Shown here piece by piece: positions 49,910-58,428 of a stretch of 64,000 nt of DNA (position 1 is the first letter of the stretch; every line of letters begins with the position of its first letter). The stretch comes from Pseudomonas helmanticensis (GTDB taxonomy: Bacteria; Pseudomonadota; Gammaproteobacteria; Pseudomonadales; Pseudomonadaceae). The stretch is from NCBI RefSeq assembly GCF_900182985.1, contig NZ_FXUY01000001.1:3410001-3474000 (forward strand), written 5' to 3'. The notes below the pieces were generated by a model. That model did not search any database and was not told the origin of the DNA. It saw nothing but the letters and a program-made list of their open reading frames with translations. The position numbers and the translations under genes are program-made.

Positions 49910-51505
49910 TCAACGCGTGGCATCCGGCAAACCGTGATGGCGTTGCCACAACGCCTGATAACGCTGTTCTTCCTGCTGCCAGTGCTCGTCGCTCCAGCCG
50001 AGTCGTGGCTGGCAGAGTTGGCGGATGGCGGTGAAATAATCTTCGCCGCCACGAGGCAGCAACAGGCCAAGACGCGTGCGGCGCAGGAGCAGATCGTCCA
50101 GATGCAGAACCATTTCCGCTTCACAGGCGAAGGCCAATTCCGCCCACAAGGTATCCGTAGCGCCGACCGTTGCGTGGCCGATGTCTTTGATCAGTTGCGC
50201 CAGCCTCGGCAGGTCGCGGCCATGCCGTCCGGCCAGGCGTCGCCACTGCTGGCTGCTCAATTGCGGAATTGTCAGTGCAGGGGCGGCGGCAAAAACTGGC
50301 GCGGCGTCATCAACGAAGGGACGCGAAAGCATGTCTGCGCAGGCCTTGAGCACTTCGATGGCTTGCGGGCGGAACGTGGTCAGTTTGCCGCCGGCCAAGG
50401 TCACGCAACCGGGCTCCTGCCACAGCACATGTTCACGGGTTTCGTTCGAGGGTTTGTCTTGATGATCGCCCGCTGCACTGCCGACTACCGGACGTACGCC
50501 CGACCAGGTCGACAACACGTCATTCGCCATCACTTCTGCGCCAGGGAATTGTTGCGTGCAGGCGGCCAGCAGATAGTCGAGTTCTTCAGCGCTGATGCTC
50601 GCGCTCTGATCCAGATCTTCGCGATGATCAAGATCCGTGGTGCCCACCACCGTCGCGCCTTCCCACGGAAAAACGAACACCGGTCTCCGGTCGCGCTCAT
50701 GCAGAAACGTGAACGCCTGCGCCACCGGCAGACGCCAGCTCGGCAGCAATAAATGACTGCCGCGTAACGGCCGTAATTGCCGTGGAGTCTCAGTCGGGCG
50801 CAAGCGTTCAGCCCACGCACCAGTGGCCACCGCGAGCACACCACAACGCAATTGCAGGGTCGCGCCGGCTTCGCAATCTTCGATCTGCACGCCGCACACT
50901 CGGCCGTTTTCTCGCAGCAAATGTTCGACGCGAACGCCGTTAACCACGACCGCGCCATCGGCGCGCGCCTCGCTCAATACGCGCATCACCAGCCGCGCAT
51001 CGTCGGTCAGTGCATCGACAAAACGGGTGCCGCCGAGCAAGTCATTTTCCTTCACGCCAGGCGCCAGATAACGCAGTTGCTGCGCGTCATGAAAACGATG
51101 GCTGCGCCGACCCGCCAAGGCGTCGTAAACGCTTAGCAAACCACCCAACACCCGAGGCCCGGGAAAACCACCGCGATAGTGCGGCATCATGAAACTCATC
51201 GGCTCGACCAGCCCCGGCGCTTCGTCGAGCAAGCGCTGACGCTCGCGCACCGAATCACGGGTCAGGCGCCATTGTCCTTTAGCGATGTAACGCAAACCGC
51301 CGTGTACCATTTTCGAGGATCGGCTAGACGTGCCCCAGGCAAAATCCCGTTGTTCCAGCAACAGACAACGCCAACCACGGCGCGCCGCTTCACGCAGGAT
51401 GCCGGCGCCGCTGATACCGCCGCCGATGACGATCAGATCCCAGGTTTCCCCCGCCAGTGTTGGCAGAATCTGCTGGCGCCACGCGGCGTTCCAGTCCTGA
51501 CTCAT
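49910..51505 (-). CDS. FAD-dependent glycerol-3-phosphate dehydrogenase/oxidase family protein (GlpD-like)
   Basis: 531 residues from the ATG at 51503-51505 (GGAG 8 bases before; a GTG three codons earlier overlaps the preceding stop). The FAD-binding GxGxxG is [20 protein letters not shown], followed by [20 protein letters not shown] and HGGLRYI, the signature of GlpD. Later come [15 protein letters not shown] and [11 protein letters not shown]. The family oxidises sn-glycerol-3-phosphate to DHAP at the inner membrane and passes electrons to quinone. It lies between the oxidase and kinase genes, 20 bp from the kinase. The housekeeping glpD is normally with glpFKR, so this is probably a specialised paralogue. 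Confidence 0.9.
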   Translation of the reverse strand: MSQDWNAAWRQQILPTLAGETWDLIVIGGGISGAGILREAARRGWRCLLLEQRDFAWGTSSRSSKMVHGGLRYIAKGQWRLTRDSVRERQRLLDEAPGLVEPMSFMMPHYRGGFPGPRVLGGLLSVYDALAGRRSHRFHDAQQLRYLAPGVKENDLLGGTRFVDALTDDARLVMRVLSEARADGAVVVNGVRVEHLLRENGRVCGVQIEDCEAGATLQLRCGVLAVATGAWAERLRPTETPRQLRPLRGSHLLLPSWRLPVAQAFTFLHERDRRPVFVFPWEGATVVGTTDLDHREDLDQSASISAEELDYLLAACTQQFPGAEVMANDVLSTWSGVRPVVGSAAGDHQDKPSNETREHVLWQEPGCVTLAGGKLTTFRPQAIEVLKACADMLSRPFVDDAAPVFAAAPALTIPQLSSQQWRRLAGRHGRDLPRLAQLIKDIGHATVGATDTLWAELAFACEAEMVLHLDDLLLRRTRLGLLLPRGGEDYFTAIRQLCQPRLGWSDEHWQQEEQRYQALWQRHHGLPDATR

Positions 51506-51510
51506 GGCCG

Positions 51511-53106
51511 TCACTCCGGCAGCAGCGTGCCGGGGTTGAGGCGCCCGGCCGGATCGAAGTGTTTGCTCAGCGCCTGCAAGGTATCCATCGCCAATGCGCC
51601 CTTCTCGCGCAACAGATACGGCGCGTGATCCTTGCCGACGCCGTGCTGGTGACTGATGGTGCCGTGGTTGTCGACGATGGTCTGGCTGGCCGCGTGTTTG
51701 AGCGCTTTCCAGCGCGCCAGCGTCGCGGGGTAATCCGCCGCAGGGCGAAACACGTAGGTGGTGTAGATGCTCGAGCCTTCGCCGTAGACGTGGGACAGGT
51801 GGGTGAATACATGCACGCGCTCGCCTTCAGCGGCCAAGGCCTCGCGCAGACTGTTTTCGATGAGGTTGAGCAGGTTGTCGACGTTGCTCCAGTCGGTGGC
51901 GGTTTCGAGGGTGTCGACCACGTAACCGGCGTTCCACAGATTCTCGCGCAGGTAAGGGAAACGGAAGCGGTTCTGCGCCCATTTCTTGCCGAGCAAGGTG
52001 CCGGTGAATACGCCGCCGAAGGCCTTGAGATGCTGCCGCGCCTGGGTCAGCGACAGCGCGTTTTGCCTACGATTGCCGGTCACGCCGAAGGTCAGCAGGC
52101 ATTTGCCCTCTGCCGCCCCCCTTAGCTTCAGGTATTTTTCCAGCCAGGCGATTTGCTGCGGATGACCGGCCAGCGCCAGTTGCGTTTCGGTTTCCACCGC
52201 ATTGGACAGGCGCAACATCGACAGCGGTACGCGCGCCTGGGCCAATTGGCGGATGGCTTGCAGGGCCTTGGTCCAAGAGGGCAGAAATACACCGTAGAAA
52301 CGCTCATCCGCCGGCAACGCGCTGACCCGCACTTTGACCTCGGAAATGATCCCGAAACGGCCTTCACAACCGAGCACCACTTCGCGCAAATCGGGTCCGG
52401 CGGCCGAAGCCGGGAAGGTTGGAATGTGCATCGGCCCGGCGAAGGTTTCCAGTGTTCCGCCAGCAAACAACTGCTCGATCCGGCCATAGCGCAACGACTG
52501 CTGACCGCTGGAACGGCTAGCGACCCAACCGCCCAATGTCGACAGCTCCCACGACTGCGGGAAATGCCCCAGCGTGTAGCCCCGCGCACGCAACTGACTT
52601 TCCACCTGCGGGCCACTCGCACCGGGGCCGAACGTTGCCAGCAGGCTTTGTTCGTCGAGATCGATCAGGCGATTCATCCGCGCCAGCGACACCGTCACCA
52701 CCGGCCGCGCTGAATCCGGCGGATTAATGTGCCCGGCCACCGAGGTGCCGCCGCCATACGGGATCAGGCACAAATCCTGTCCATGGGCGAGCGCCAGCAA
52801 TTGGCGAATATGCTCAGAGGTCTCGGGAAACGCCACGGCATCGGGATAATTGCCCAGCGCACCTTCGCGCAACGCCAGCCAGTCCGGCAGGCTCTGGCCC
52901 CGGGCATGCAACAAGCGGTCATGGGCATCGACGCTGTACAAGGTATGCGCCTGCAACCGCGAGGCCGGTACGCGCGCCAATGCCGCTTCAAGCGTGGCAT
53001 CGGCCAGCGCGCGCCCCTCGCCCAGTCGTTCATGAAGAAACTCCGCGCCCTGGGCCGGCAGTTCGACCACCGTGGTTGCATCTCCCCAGCCGTTCCAGCG
53101 TCGCAT
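51511..53106 (-). CDS. FAD-binding oxidase, alkyl-dihydroxyacetonephosphate-synthase-like
   Basis: 531 residues. FAD-binding PCMH fold: LCLIPYGGGTSVAGHINPPD, FGPGASGPQVESQLRARGYT, LGHFPQSWELSTLGGWVASR with SSGQQSLRYG. The C-terminal cap contains HVYGEGSSIYTTYVFR and GTISHQHGVGKDHAPYL; this HxHGVGK element corresponds to the active-site histidine cluster of alkyl-DHAP synthase (AGPS). AGPS swaps the acyl group of acyl-DHAP for a fatty alcohol, making the ether bond, and the reaction is formally reversible. First gene of the operon, divergent from the AraC-type regulator. Confidence 0.85.
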   Translation of the reverse strand: MRRWNGWGDATTVVELPAQGAEFLHERLGEGRALADATLEAALARVPASRLQAHTLYSVDAHDRLLHARGQSLPDWLALREGALGNYPDAVAFPETSEHIRQLLALAHGQDLCLIPYGGGTSVAGHINPPDSARPVVTVSLARMNRLIDLDEQSLLATFGPGASGPQVESQLRARGYTLGHFPQSWELSTLGGWVASRSSGQQSLRYGRIEQLFAGGTLETFAGPMHIPTFPASAAGPDLREVVLGCEGRFGIISEVKVRVSALPADERFYGVFLPSWTKALQAIRQLAQARVPLSMLRLSNAVETETQLALAGHPQQIAWLEKYLKLRGAAEGKCLLTFGVTGNRRQNALSLTQARQHLKAFGGVFTGTLLGKKWAQNRFRFPYLRENLWNAGYVVDTLETATDWSNVDNLLNLIENSLREALAAEGERVHVFTHLSHVYGEGSSIYTTYVFRPAADYPATLARWKALKHAASQTIVDNHGTISHQHGVGKDHAPYLLREKGALAMDTLQALSKHFDPAGRLNPGTLLPE

Positions 53107-53316
53107 GCGTGTGTCCTTTTTGCCGTCAGATCAGTGATATTTCAGGCCCCCATACTAGCCAGCGGCCGCAAAGTGTCACGGTCGCATCCGGCCAGTTCGT
53201 GTAGCCAATTGAGTCAAACGTCGCGCAAGCGTCAGCCATTTACTTTAGTCGGGGTTTCAAATTACCTTTCAGGCTATTCGTCCGCCTCCACTGCCGTTGA
53301 TCAAAGGAATGGGATC

Positions 53317-54333
53317 ATGCAATCGCTTGGCTTCACCTCGGTTCCGCCGCTGCTCAAATACCTGCGCCACGCCGAACAACTGGGCATGGCCGTCGAGCCT
53401 GCGTTGGCGGCGGCGGGTTTGCAGGCGCAGCAGTTGAGCGACAACACCCTGCGCTTGCCGGGCGAGGCGCATGAACGCTTGCTGGATTATTTCTGCGAAC
53501 ATTCGGGCGATCCGTTGTTCGGGCTCAACGCGGCGAATTTCGTCCTGCCCAATTCGTGGAGCGTGCTCGGTTACATCACCATGAACTGCGCGACCCTCGG
53601 TGATGCGATGAGCCGGATCATGCCGTTCGAGAAACTGGTCGGCGACATGGGCGTCAGTCGCGCCGAGGTGCAGGATGGCCATGTTCATCTGATCTGGACC
53701 TGTCGTTATCAGCGTCCGCGGATTCGTCGGCATCTGGTGGAGAACGTGCTGGGGTCATGGCTGCAATATGCACGCTGGATCGCCGATACGCAGATGTCGC
53801 CGGCCGCTGTCTGGCTTGAACATTCATGCCCGACCGAGGCGACGCCGGCGCAGTACGAGGCGTTTTTCGATTGCCCGGTGTTGTTCGATCAGCCGTATTC
53901 GGCGCTGATCGTGCCGCTGGCGTATTTGCAGCTGCCGTTGCGTCAGGCGGATGCGCAATTGCTGCGAACCCTGGAAGAACATGCGCTGGGATTGATGGCG
54001 ACGCTTGCGGATGCGTCACTTGAGCAGCAGGTGAAGAACATTCTGCGGCAGTTGCTCAAGGAGGGGTTGCCGCGCAAGGAGCAGGTGGCCGAGCAGCTCG
54101 CGGTTTCAGTGCGTACGTTGCAGCGGCAGTTGCATCAGGCGGGGACGTCGTATCAACAGATTCTGGATGATTTGCGCCAGGAGCTGGCTGAGCATTATTT
54201 GCTCAACAGTACGTTGCCGATTCAGGACATTGCGCAGTATCTGGGGTTTACCGAACCGAGGTCGTTTCACCGCACCTTCAAGAGCCGACGCGGGATGCCG
54301 CCGGGGGAGTTTCGGCAGATGCATCGCGGGTGA
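53317..54333 (+). CDS. AraC-family transcriptional regulator
   Basis: 338 residues from the ATG at 53317 (AAGGAATGGG upstream). The N-terminal ~190 residues are of the arabinose-binding-like type found in OruR/ArgR-type regulators (LGMAVEPALAAAGLQAQQLS, ...LFGLNAANFVLPNSWSVLGY). The C-terminus has two HTH motifs: RKEQVAEQLAVSVRTLQRQL and IQDIAQYLGFTEPRSFHRTF followed by the RRGMPPGEFR end. Divergent from the oxidase-dehydrogenase-kinase operon across 210 bp, so it is the likely activator of that operon, with a lipid or glycerol derivative as inducer. Confidence 0.93.
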   Translation: MQSLGFTSVPPLLKYLRHAEQLGMAVEPALAAAGLQAQQLSDNTLRLPGEAHERLLDYFCEHSGDPLFGLNAANFVLPNSWSVLGYITMNCATLGDAMSRIMPFEKLVGDMGVSRAEVQDGHVHLIWTCRYQRPRIRRHLVENVLGSWLQYARWIADTQMSPAAVWLEHSCPTEATPAQYEAFFDCPVLFDQPYSALIVPLAYLQLPLRQADAQLLRTLEEHALGLMATLADASLEQQVKNILRQLLKEGLPRKEQVAEQLAVSVRTLQRQLHQAGTSYQQILDDLRQELAEHYLLNSTLPIQDIAQYLGFTEPRSFHRTFKSRRGMPPGEFRQMHRG

Positions 54334-54347
54334 TTGTTCCGGCCTCT

Positions 54348-54437
54348 TCGCGAGCAGGCTCACTCCTACAGGGGGCCGTGTCGGACACAGAATCTGCGTT
54401 CACTGAAGATCAATTGTAGGAGTGAGCCTGCTCGCGA
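54348..54437. repeat. Inverted REP pair, GTAGGAGTGAGCCTGCTCGC family
   Basis: TCGCGAGCAGGCTCACTCCT at the left and its reverse complement at 54415-54437 surround a ~40-bp linker. Same family as 44679-44768. Confidence 0.9.
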
Positions 54438-54479
54438 TGAGGCCTCTCGCCACAACGCAATAAACAATTTCAAAAATGA

Positions 54480-54811
54480 TGTTTAAGGACACCCGGCGTT
54501 ACGCGAAACAGCCCACAAATCCTTGCGCCATAACCTACGCCTAAGCCAGAATCCGCCGGCTTGTGCGCCCTGAGCATGCTGCGTAACTTGATTCGGTCAC
54601 TGATTTCCAGTGATCGGGTTTAGTAGCCCGGAATATTTGGGGCGTATAGCTCATCAAGCAGTCGGGTCTTGCCTGAACGTTATGGTGGCTGTGCGTAGGG
54701 CGCCCTCGGGCGCGCCGGTTTCCCAGATCCCCGGTCTACTAACCTGCGCATAGCTGCCTCCACTTCTTTTAGTAGAGAAGCGGTGGCCAGCTTAATTTGA
54801 GGATCTGGTTA
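54480..54811 (+). promoter_or_regulatory. Long leader upstream of the DUF6124 gene, candidate structured RNA
   Basis: About 330 bp without a gene. It includes a GC-rich hairpin (GGGCGCCCTCGGGCGCGCC at 54698-54716) and CACTTCTTTTAGTAGAGAAG (54760-54779), which folds into a stem. From memory, this block (GCGTATAGCTCATCAAGCAG ... CCGGTCTACTAACCTGCGCA) recurs before DUF6124-type genes in Pseudomonas. A transcribed leader with regulatory function is inferred. Confidence 0.45.
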
Positions 54812-55177
54812 ATGTTAAAAGTTACGCCAAACCCGCCGGCCACCGACCCGGCATCCCCCTACGAATCCCCCGATTCCAAGAGATTCCACGAAGCCGCCGA
54901 GCGCGCACTCGATCACTATCTCGGCCCGCCAAATGCCGACCTCATGGCCGCGCCCTACTCCCCCAACACGCTGTACATGGCCAACCCCGAAGCCGATACC
55001 GAATCCCTGCTGGCCGACGCCAGCGAAACCCTTGGCTCCGCCACTGTGATGCTCAACAACCATGCGGCGCTGTTTGCAGGCACCCACCGCAAGACTTTGC
55101 AGGGTATTGCGCAAGTGGTGATGGTGGCGGAAATGGCGGTTAATCGCGTGTTGGACAGGTTAGTGCCGACCGAGTAA
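54812..55177 (+). CDS. DUF6124/DUF3077-type small protein
   Basis: 121 residues from the ATG at 54812 (GAGG 9 bases upstream). It begins MLKVTPNPPATDPASPYESP, followed by a helical C-terminal half (SLLADASETLGSATVMLNNH then LVMVAEMAVNRVLDRL-like sequence). This layout, a proline-rich start plus DAsETLxSA helix, marks a family present in many copies in fluorescent pseudomonads. The function is unknown to me. No signal peptide or membrane helix. The long leader is the most distinctive associated feature. Confidence 0.85.
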   Translation: MLKVTPNPPATDPASPYESPDSKRFHEAAERALDHYLGPPNADLMAAPYSPNTLYMANPEADTESLLADASETLGSATVMLNNHAALFAGTHRKTLQGIAQVVMVAEMAVNRVLDRLVPTE

Positions 55178-55243
55178 CGCAAAAGCCCACCGCCCAACTG
55201 GAAGGGTTGGGTGGCTGGCTTCTTTTTGCGGTGTGTCATTTTC

Positions 55244-55563
55244 CCCTCACCCCAGCCCTCTCCCGAGGGAGAGGGAGCCGACCGAGGTGTCTGGTGCTAT
55301 ACATCGACCTGAATGACCGAGTCGATTATGGATTCGACTAAGCAGGTTCAGGTCGGTGTATCTCTCAAGCATCCCCGGGTCAGTCCCCTCTCCCTCCGGG
55401 AGAGGGCTAGGGTGAGGGGGCGACCGTGGGATGTTCGCTAAATACGACGACCTGAAAGTGCTGCCGTGAATCCATAATCGCTGCAGATCTTTCAGGTCGA
55501 TGCATAACGACAAGACAACGCGGTCAGTCCCCTCTCCCTCCGGGAGAGGGTTAGGGTGAGGGG
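55244..55563. repeat. Compound repeat block: three CCCTCACC...GAGAGGG units with two nested inverted pairs
   Basis: Units of the form CCCTCACCCnAGCCCTCTCC plus a GGGAGAGGG tail lie at 55244-55276 (forward) and in inverted orientation at 55384-55420 and 55528-55563. Between them are two further inverted pairs built on GACCTGAA / TTCAGGTC (about 55303-55358 and 55449-55503). No gene is present in 55178-55572. Confidence 0.8.
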
Positions 55564-55572
55564 CTTTTCGTT

Positions 55573-55941
55573 CTAGAGGCTAATCGCATTGGTAAACACC
55601 AACCGATTGCCGAACGGATCGGCGATGGTCATGTCCTGGCTGCCCCACGGCATGGCCTGAATCTGCGGGTGCGAGAACTTGTAGTCCTTGGCCAGCAGTT
55701 GCTGCTGGAAAACCTCCAGTTCATCGGTCTCGATGCGCAGCGCCGAACCCGGGCTTGCATCGCCGTGATGCTCGGACAGGTGCAGCACACACTCGCCACG
55801 CGACACTTGCAGATACAGCGGGAAGTTCGCCTCGAAGCGATGCTGCCAGTCGATCTTGAAGCCGAGGAAGTCGACGTAGAATTCAACGGCCTTGGCTTCA
55901 TCGAAGATCCGCAGGATCGGGGTGGTTTTGCCGAAGCTCAT
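55573..55941 (-). CDS. VOC-family (glyoxalase/bleomycin-resistance-like) protein
   Basis: 122 residues from the ATG at 55939-55941 (GGGAGC upstream). It contains the beta-alpha-beta-beta-beta repeats of the vicinal oxygen chelate fold: ILRIFDEAKAVEFYVDFLGF, LYLQVSRGECVLHLSEHHGD, SALRIETDELEVFQQQLLAK and MTIADPFGNRLVFTNAI. The pattern matches the glyoxalase superfamily proteins annotated as bleomycin resistance. A metal ligand set is plausible, but substrate cannot be named. Monocistronic. Confidence 0.9.
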   Translation of the reverse strand: MSFGKTTPILRIFDEAKAVEFYVDFLGFKIDWQHRFEANFPLYLQVSRGECVLHLSEHHGDASPGSALRIETDELEVFQQQLLAKDYKFSHPQIQAMPWGSQDMTIADPFGNRLVFTNAISL

Positions 55942-56049
55942 GGGGTGCTCCCTGACTGGTTGGCCCCGCAGCGTAGCTGGGGTGGATGTCAGCAATTCGG
56001 CTTGGTCGCGACATTCTTTAATCTCAGAGTGCCACTATGAGACGTGGAT

Positions 56050-56082
56050 CAAAAGATCGCAGCCTGCGGCAGCTCCTACAGG
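56050..56082. repeat. Single REP copy, GGAGCTGCCGCAGGCTGCGA family
   Basis: AAAAGATCGCAGCCTGCGGC plus AGCTCCTACAG in one orientation only, at the end of the D-aminoacylase gene. Confidence 0.85.
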
Positions 56083-56092
56083 GACATTGAGA

Positions 56093-57550
56093 TCAATGAA
56101 AACCTTCGCGTAAATCACCTTCGCGTGCCAGAAACCGCCCTTCCCTGCGCCCGTTCGCCTGCCCGTCGCGATAACTCAACACGCCATTGATCCACACGCC
56201 ATCAATCCCCTGCGCCGGTCGTTGCGGATCGTTGAAATCCGCCACATCACGTACGGTCGCCGGGTCGAACAACACCAGATCCGCCCAATAACCTTCACGA
56301 ATTTCGCCCCGCTCCTTCAAGCCAAATCGCGCCGCCGACAGCCCAGTCATCTTGTGCACGGCGGTGTGCAGCGGAAACAGCCCGACATCGCGACTGAAAT
56401 GGCCCAACACGCGTGGGAAAGCGCCCCACAGGCGTGGATGCGGGAACGGGTCTTCCGGCAGCCCGTCAGAACCGACCATCGATAACGGATGGGCGAGGAT
56501 TCTTCGTACATCGGCCTCGTCCATGCCGTAGTACACCGCGCCGGCGGGTTGCAGGCGTTTCGCGGCGTCGAGCAGCGGCAGGTTCCATTCGGCGGCGATG
56601 TCGATCAGGTCGCGACCGCTGACTTGCGGGTGCGGCGTCGACCAGGTGATGGTGATGCGATGCGCATCGGTGACTTGCTTCAAATCCAGCGTCGAAGAAC
56701 TCGCCGCATAGGGGTAACAATCGCAGCCGACCGGGTGGGTTTTTGCCGCTTCTTCCAGCGATGCGAGTAACTGCGGACTGCGCCCCCAGTTACCGACACC
56801 GGCACATTTGAGGTGGGAAATGATCACCGGCGATTGCGCATGTCGACCGATTTTAAAAGCTTCATCCATAGCCTCCAGAACCGGCGCGAACTCGCTGCGC
56901 AAATGGGTGGTGTACACCGCGCCGAATGCCGTCAGCTCTTCAGTCAGTTGCATGACTTCATCGGTGGACGCGTTGTAGGCGCTGGCGTAGGCAAGACCTG
57001 TGGATAAACCCAACGCACCGTCCTCAAGGCTTTCACGCAATTGCTCGCGCATCGCGGCGATTTCATCCGGCGTCGCGGTGCGGAACAGGTCGTCCAGATG
57101 ATTGCTGCGCAGCGCTGTATGGCCGATTAATGCGGCAACATTCAGCGTGGTGTTCGCTGCTTCCACCGCCGCGCGGTAATCGCTGAAGCGCGGATAAACG
57201 AACGCTGCCGCCGTACCGAGCAGGTTCATCGGATCCGGCGGATCGCCCTTCAACGTCACCGGCGAAGCGCTGATCCCGCAGTTGCCGACAATCACTGTGG
57301 TCACGCCCTGGCTGAGCTTTGGCAGCATCTCTGGCTGACGAATGACCACGGTGTCGTCGTGGGTGTGCACGTCGATAAAACCCGGCGCCAGCACGCGGCC
57401 GGCGGCGTCAATTTCTTCAGTCGCCGTGGCATCGGACAAATCGCCGATGCGCTCGATACGGCCATCGCGGATGGCCACGTCGGCCTGGTAGCCGGGCGTG
57501 TTGCTGCCATCGATGATCAGGGCATTGCGAATCAGGGTGTCGTACAGCAT
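56093..57550 (-). CDS. N-acyl-D-amino-acid deacylase (D-aminoacylase)
   Basis: 485 residues from the ATG at 57548-57550 (GGGAG 8 bases upstream). Amidohydrolase features: MLYDTLIRNALIIDGSNTPG, RVLAPGFIDVHTHDDTVVIR (metal-binding HTHDD), GNCGISASPVTL with the family Cys, GHTALR, VIISHLKCAGVGNWGRS and MVGSDGLPEDPFPHPRLWG (Asp). It hydrolyses N-acyl-D-amino acids to D-amino acid and carboxylate. Encoded downstream of an RpiR regulator (1-bp gap) and a GntP permease, forming an uptake-and-hydrolysis operon. It could instead act on related N-acyl sugars or amino acids. Confidence 0.92.
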   Translation of the reverse strand: MLYDTLIRNALIIDGSNTPGYQADVAIRDGRIERIGDLSDATATEEIDAAGRVLAPGFIDVHTHDDTVVIRQPEMLPKLSQGVTTVIVGNCGISASPVTLKGDPPDPMNLLGTAAAFVYPRFSDYRAAVEAANTTLNVAALIGHTALRSNHLDDLFRTATPDEIAAMREQLRESLEDGALGLSTGLAYASAYNASTDEVMQLTEELTAFGAVYTTHLRSEFAPVLEAMDEAFKIGRHAQSPVIISHLKCAGVGNWGRSPQLLASLEEAAKTHPVGCDCYPYAASSSTLDLKQVTDAHRITITWSTPHPQVSGRDLIDIAAEWNLPLLDAAKRLQPAGAVYYGMDEADVRRILAHPLSMVGSDGLPEDPFPHPRLWGAFPRVLGHFSRDVGLFPLHTAVHKMTGLSAARFGLKERGEIREGYWADLVLFDPATVRDVADFNDPQRPAQGIDGVWINGVLSYRDGQANGRREGRFLAREGDLREGFH

Positions 57551-57551
57551 G

Positions 57552-58412
57552 TCAGTCTCCCAGCGGCAGGTGATCGTCGCCGCCACGGTATTCGTCGAGG
57601 GCCAGTTTGATCCGCCGCAGACGCTCTTGATTGTCTTCAGGATTGGCCAGCGCCAGCTCGGTGGCGAGCACGTCGATGGCGAGCAGCATGCCGTAGCGCG
57701 CCGCCGTCGGTTTGTAGATGAACGAGGTCTCCGCACCTTGCAGCGGCAGGACAATGTCGGCCAGTTCGGCCAGCGGCGAGTCGGCGCGGGTGATGGCGAG
57801 AATGCGTGCGCCGTAGTTGCGCGCCAGTTCTACGGTCTCGAGCAATTCCGGGGTGATGCCGGTCAGCGAGCAGACGATGAGCACTTGCTCGGCGTTGAGG
57901 CTGGCGGCGGTGACGCGCATCATCACCGCGTCATGACACACCGCAATCGGGTAGCCGAGGCGCACCAGCCGCACCTGCAATTCGTCGCTGCACAGCGTCG
58001 AACAACCGCCCATGCCGAAGGCGTGAATCATCCGTGCCTGGCCGAGCAGTTTCACTGCGTCAGCGAAGCGTGATTCGTCGAACCCGGCCAGATGCTGGCG
58101 CAGCGTGGTTTCGATATCGCCGACGATCTGCCCGTAGAACGCCGACTGTTCAGGCCTGCCCGCCGGGTCGAGAAAACGGCTGCCAACGCCGCTGGCCTGG
58201 GCCAGTTGCAGGCGCAGATCACGCAGGTCGCGGCAACCGACCGTGCGGGCAAAACGCGACAGCGTGGCGGTGCTGACTTCGGCGCGTTGCGCGAGATCTT
58301 CGAGGCTGGCGCTCGCGGCAAAACCAACGTCGTCGAGCATCAGCCGGGCGATACGACCTTCGCCGGCGCTGAAGGAATCCTGGCGGGCGCGGATCTGGTA
58401 GAGGATGTCCAT
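57552..58412 (-). CDS. MurR/RpiR-family transcriptional regulator
   Basis: 286 residues. The N-terminal HTH_6 domain reads RIARLMLDDVGFAASASLED then LAQRAEVSTATLSRFARTVG. The C-terminal SIS domain (~120-250) has IHAFGMGGCSTLCSDELQVR, VLIVCSLTGITPELLETVEL and ILAITRADSPLAELADIVLP. SIS domains of this family bind phosphosugars or related metabolites and control neighbouring genes. Lies between the GntP and D-aminoacylase genes, so it likely regulates both. Confidence 0.93.
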   Translation of the reverse strand: MDILYQIRARQDSFSAGEGRIARLMLDDVGFAASASLEDLAQRAEVSTATLSRFARTVGCRDLRDLRLQLAQASGVGSRFLDPAGRPEQSAFYGQIVGDIETTLRQHLAGFDESRFADAVKLLGQARMIHAFGMGGCSTLCSDELQVRLVRLGYPIAVCHDAVMMRVTAASLNAEQVLIVCSLTGITPELLETVELARNYGARILAITRADSPLAELADIVLPLQGAETSFIYKPTAARYGMLLAIDVLATELALANPEDNQERLRRIKLALDEYRGGDDHLPLGD

Positions 58413-58428
58413 GGGCGGCGGGCTCCGG

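Noticed and set aside
48732..49937. 401-codon plus-strand frame opposite the FGGY kinase gene
   Set aside because: Antisense shadow; the kinase has complete motifs.
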